Source: Chloroflexota bacterium
GTDB lineage: Bacteria > Chloroflexota > Chloroflexia > JAMDCE01
Assembly (NCBI GenBank): GCA_023489135.1
Contig: JAMDCE010000686.1
Span: forward strand, 1 to 6,959
DNA: 6,959 bases
Reading direction: 5' to 3'
This document shows, in pieces, positions 6,008 through 6,959 of this stretch. The notes beneath the pieces were generated by a model that ran no database searches, was not told the DNA's origin, and worked only from the letters and a program-made list of their open reading frames with translations. Position 1 is the stretch's first letter. Each line of letters begins with the position of its first letter. Made by a program: the position numbers and the translations under genes.

Positions 6008-6841
6008 ATGGTGTGGAGAATGTGGGGAATCTGGCGTCCATTTCTGCTGATCTTAGTCCTCTCCGTTATCTTTCCTGTCACTGTATTTGCTGCCCGCGAA
6101 GGTGTAACCACTGACACGTTGAGGCTCCGGGCCGACATGTGGGGGCCGATTGTGGATGTCTTCGGGCCAGAAACACCCGTCGAGATCTATGCCCGCAGTT
6201 GGGCTCCGGATGGGACGATGTGGTACTACGTGGGCGACAGTGATGGGAAGACTGGATGGATGTTCGGTGACTTTGTAAAGACCGAGCCGATCTATGCCCA
6301 TAAGGTGGGCCTCCAGGTTGGCCATTGGCGTCGCGAAGAGGCCTCCTACCCGTTCAACGCTTCCCCCGGGTCTAGCGGCGGCGGCCTTGGCGAGGCCGAG
6401 ATGAACCTGATCACGGCGAAATCGGTTGCCCGACATCTCAGCGTGCGTGGGGTTCGAGTCGACCTTCTGCCAACTGTGATCCCCAAGGGATACAAAGCCG
6501 ATGCGGTGGTAGCGATTCACGCGGACGGTGGCCCATCCAGCAGGAGGGGATTCTTTGTCGACCGCCCGGCCCAATCACGAGTTGCCGGACTTGAGGCGCA
6601 GCTCTCCAATGCTATCGTGAAGGAGTATCGCTCGGCGAGCGATATACCCTACGTCTATCGTGGGACTCCCAACAGCCAGTACTACTACGGCTATTACGAT
6701 GTTGAGTCGTCCACGCCTATGGTGCTCATCGAGACTGGCTTCCTGTCCAATGACGCTGACCGCCGTATCCTTATCGACCGGACAGAAGACACCGGAGCGG
6801 CAATCACCAACGGAATAATGGAGTTCTTGAACAGCCATTAG
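6008..6841 (+). CDS. Secreted SH3-domain N-acetylmuramoyl-L-alanine amidase (Amidase_3)
   Basis: The protein has 277 residues and hydrolyses the bond between N-acetylmuramic acid and L-alanine in peptidoglycan, by family assignment. Residues 1-28 are a signal peptide (MVWRMW, a hydrophobic core, then VTVFA). Residues about 33-92 form an SH3-type domain (TLRLRADMWGPIVDVF...WYYVGDSDGKTGWMF), probably for wall binding. The zinc amidase domain starts at KVGLQVGHW: H106, E129 (four residues before N133 in EAEMNLITA) and H171 in VVAIHADG are the expected zinc ligands, and E242 in VLIETGFLSN is the expected catalytic glutamate. All four are present, so it should be active. The G-H-W motif in place of the usual DPGHGG, with LLPTVIPKGYKADA, is a variant I associate with Chloroflexota. 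It has its own promoter and long leader. A TTG at 5930 would lengthen it by 26 residues and spoil the signal peptide. It may act in cell separation, wall turnover or spore-like wall remodelling. Confidence 0.92.
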   Translation: MVWRMWGIWRPFLLILVLSVIFPVTVFAAREGVTTDTLRLRADMWGPIVDVFGPETPVEIYARSWAPDGTMWYYVGDSDGKTGWMFGDFVKTEPIYAHKVGLQVGHWRREEASYPFNASPGSSGGGLGEAEMNLITAKSVARHLSVRGVRVDLLPTVIPKGYKADAVVAIHADGGPSSRRGFFVDRPAQSRVAGLEAQLSNAIVKEYRSASDIPYVYRGTPNSQYYYGYYDVESSTPMVLIETGFLSNDADRRILIDRTEDTGAAITNGIMEFLNSH

Positions 6842-6855
6842 ACATCACAGGAGCT

Positions 6856-6959
6856 TCATCGAGCCCGTCTCAAAACAGTCACCGCGCGGCCCCTCACGAT
6901 GAACACGCCGAGTCCAATGGTGGCCACGGTCCCCGCCACCACCCACACCGCCTGCATCC
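6856..6959 (-). CDS. C-terminal end of a probable membrane protein (partial)
   Basis: On the minus strand an open frame enters from the right edge and ends at TGA 6858-6856. The visible 33 codons read as a hydrophobic helix (AVWVVAGTVATIGLGVFIV) followed by a basic tail RGRAVTVLRRAR, the usual look of a last transmembrane helix with a cytoplasmic end. The other two minus-strand frames are less convincing: one stops early, the other is a Gly- and His-rich peptide. It would converge on the amidase gene with only 14 bases between the stop codons. Too little is visible to name a family, and a chance open frame cannot be excluded. Confidence 0.45.
   Translation of the reverse strand, partial: MQAVWVVAGTVATIGLGVFIVRGRAVTVLRRAR

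Noticed and set aside
6882..6889. CCGCGCGG palindrome as a terminator between convergent genes
   Set aside because: It lies inside the minus-strand frame, beyond the amidase stop, has no usable loop and no T-run.

Overview
The window holds five protein-coding genes, two of them cut by the window edges, and all the recognisable ones concern the cell envelope. No tRNA, rRNA, transposase, phage gene or CRISPR array is visible. The amidase variant with a G-H-W zinc motif, the LysM plus (beta/alpha)-barrel-like protein, and the MptB-like mannosyltransferase with a built-in SH3-like domain resemble proteins I associate with Chloroflexota (Anaerolineae, Caldilineae or Thermomicrobia-like lineages). 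This assignment is inference from protein style; no phylogenetic marker gene is present. Base composition is moderately GC-rich throughout, with no clear compositional island.

Layout from left to right. (1) Positions 1-774, minus strand: the N-terminal 258 residues of a secreted LysM protein with a glycosidase-like domain; it leaves the window at position 1. (2) Positions 775-1431: a 657-base divergent intergenic region. It has two 6-2-6 inverted repeats just upstream of the LysM gene, and then about 450 bases rich in potential RNA helices leading into the next gene. (3) Positions 1432-4158, plus strand: a very large polytopic GT-C glycosyltransferase related to the polyprenol-phosphate-mannose-dependent MptA/MptB family. 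An SH3-like domain interrupts its membrane core and a TPR array is fused to its C-terminus. (4) Positions 4259-5653, plus strand: a membrane-anchored extracytoplasmic protein with an apparent alpha/alpha-toroid fold, driven by its own well-formed promoter whose -35 box overlaps the preceding stop codon. (5) Positions 6008-6841, plus strand: a secreted SH3 plus Amidase_3 N-acetylmuramoyl-L-alanine amidase, with a promoter of the same architecture and a leader of about 180 bases carrying a 12-bp hairpin. (6) Positions 6856-6959, minus strand: the apparent last 33 codons of a membrane protein converging on the amidase gene.

Taken together this looks like a chromosomal envelope-biogenesis neighbourhood. 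One gene probably builds an envelope glycan from a lipid-linked sugar at the outer membrane face, the toroid protein may process or bind glycan, and the two flanking secreted proteins bind or cut peptidoglycan. The functional link between them is inference from co-location and shared envelope themes. The most unusual items are the SH3-plus-TPR architecture of the glycosyltransferase, the uncharacterised toroid partner, and the helix-rich leader upstream of the glycosyltransferase.
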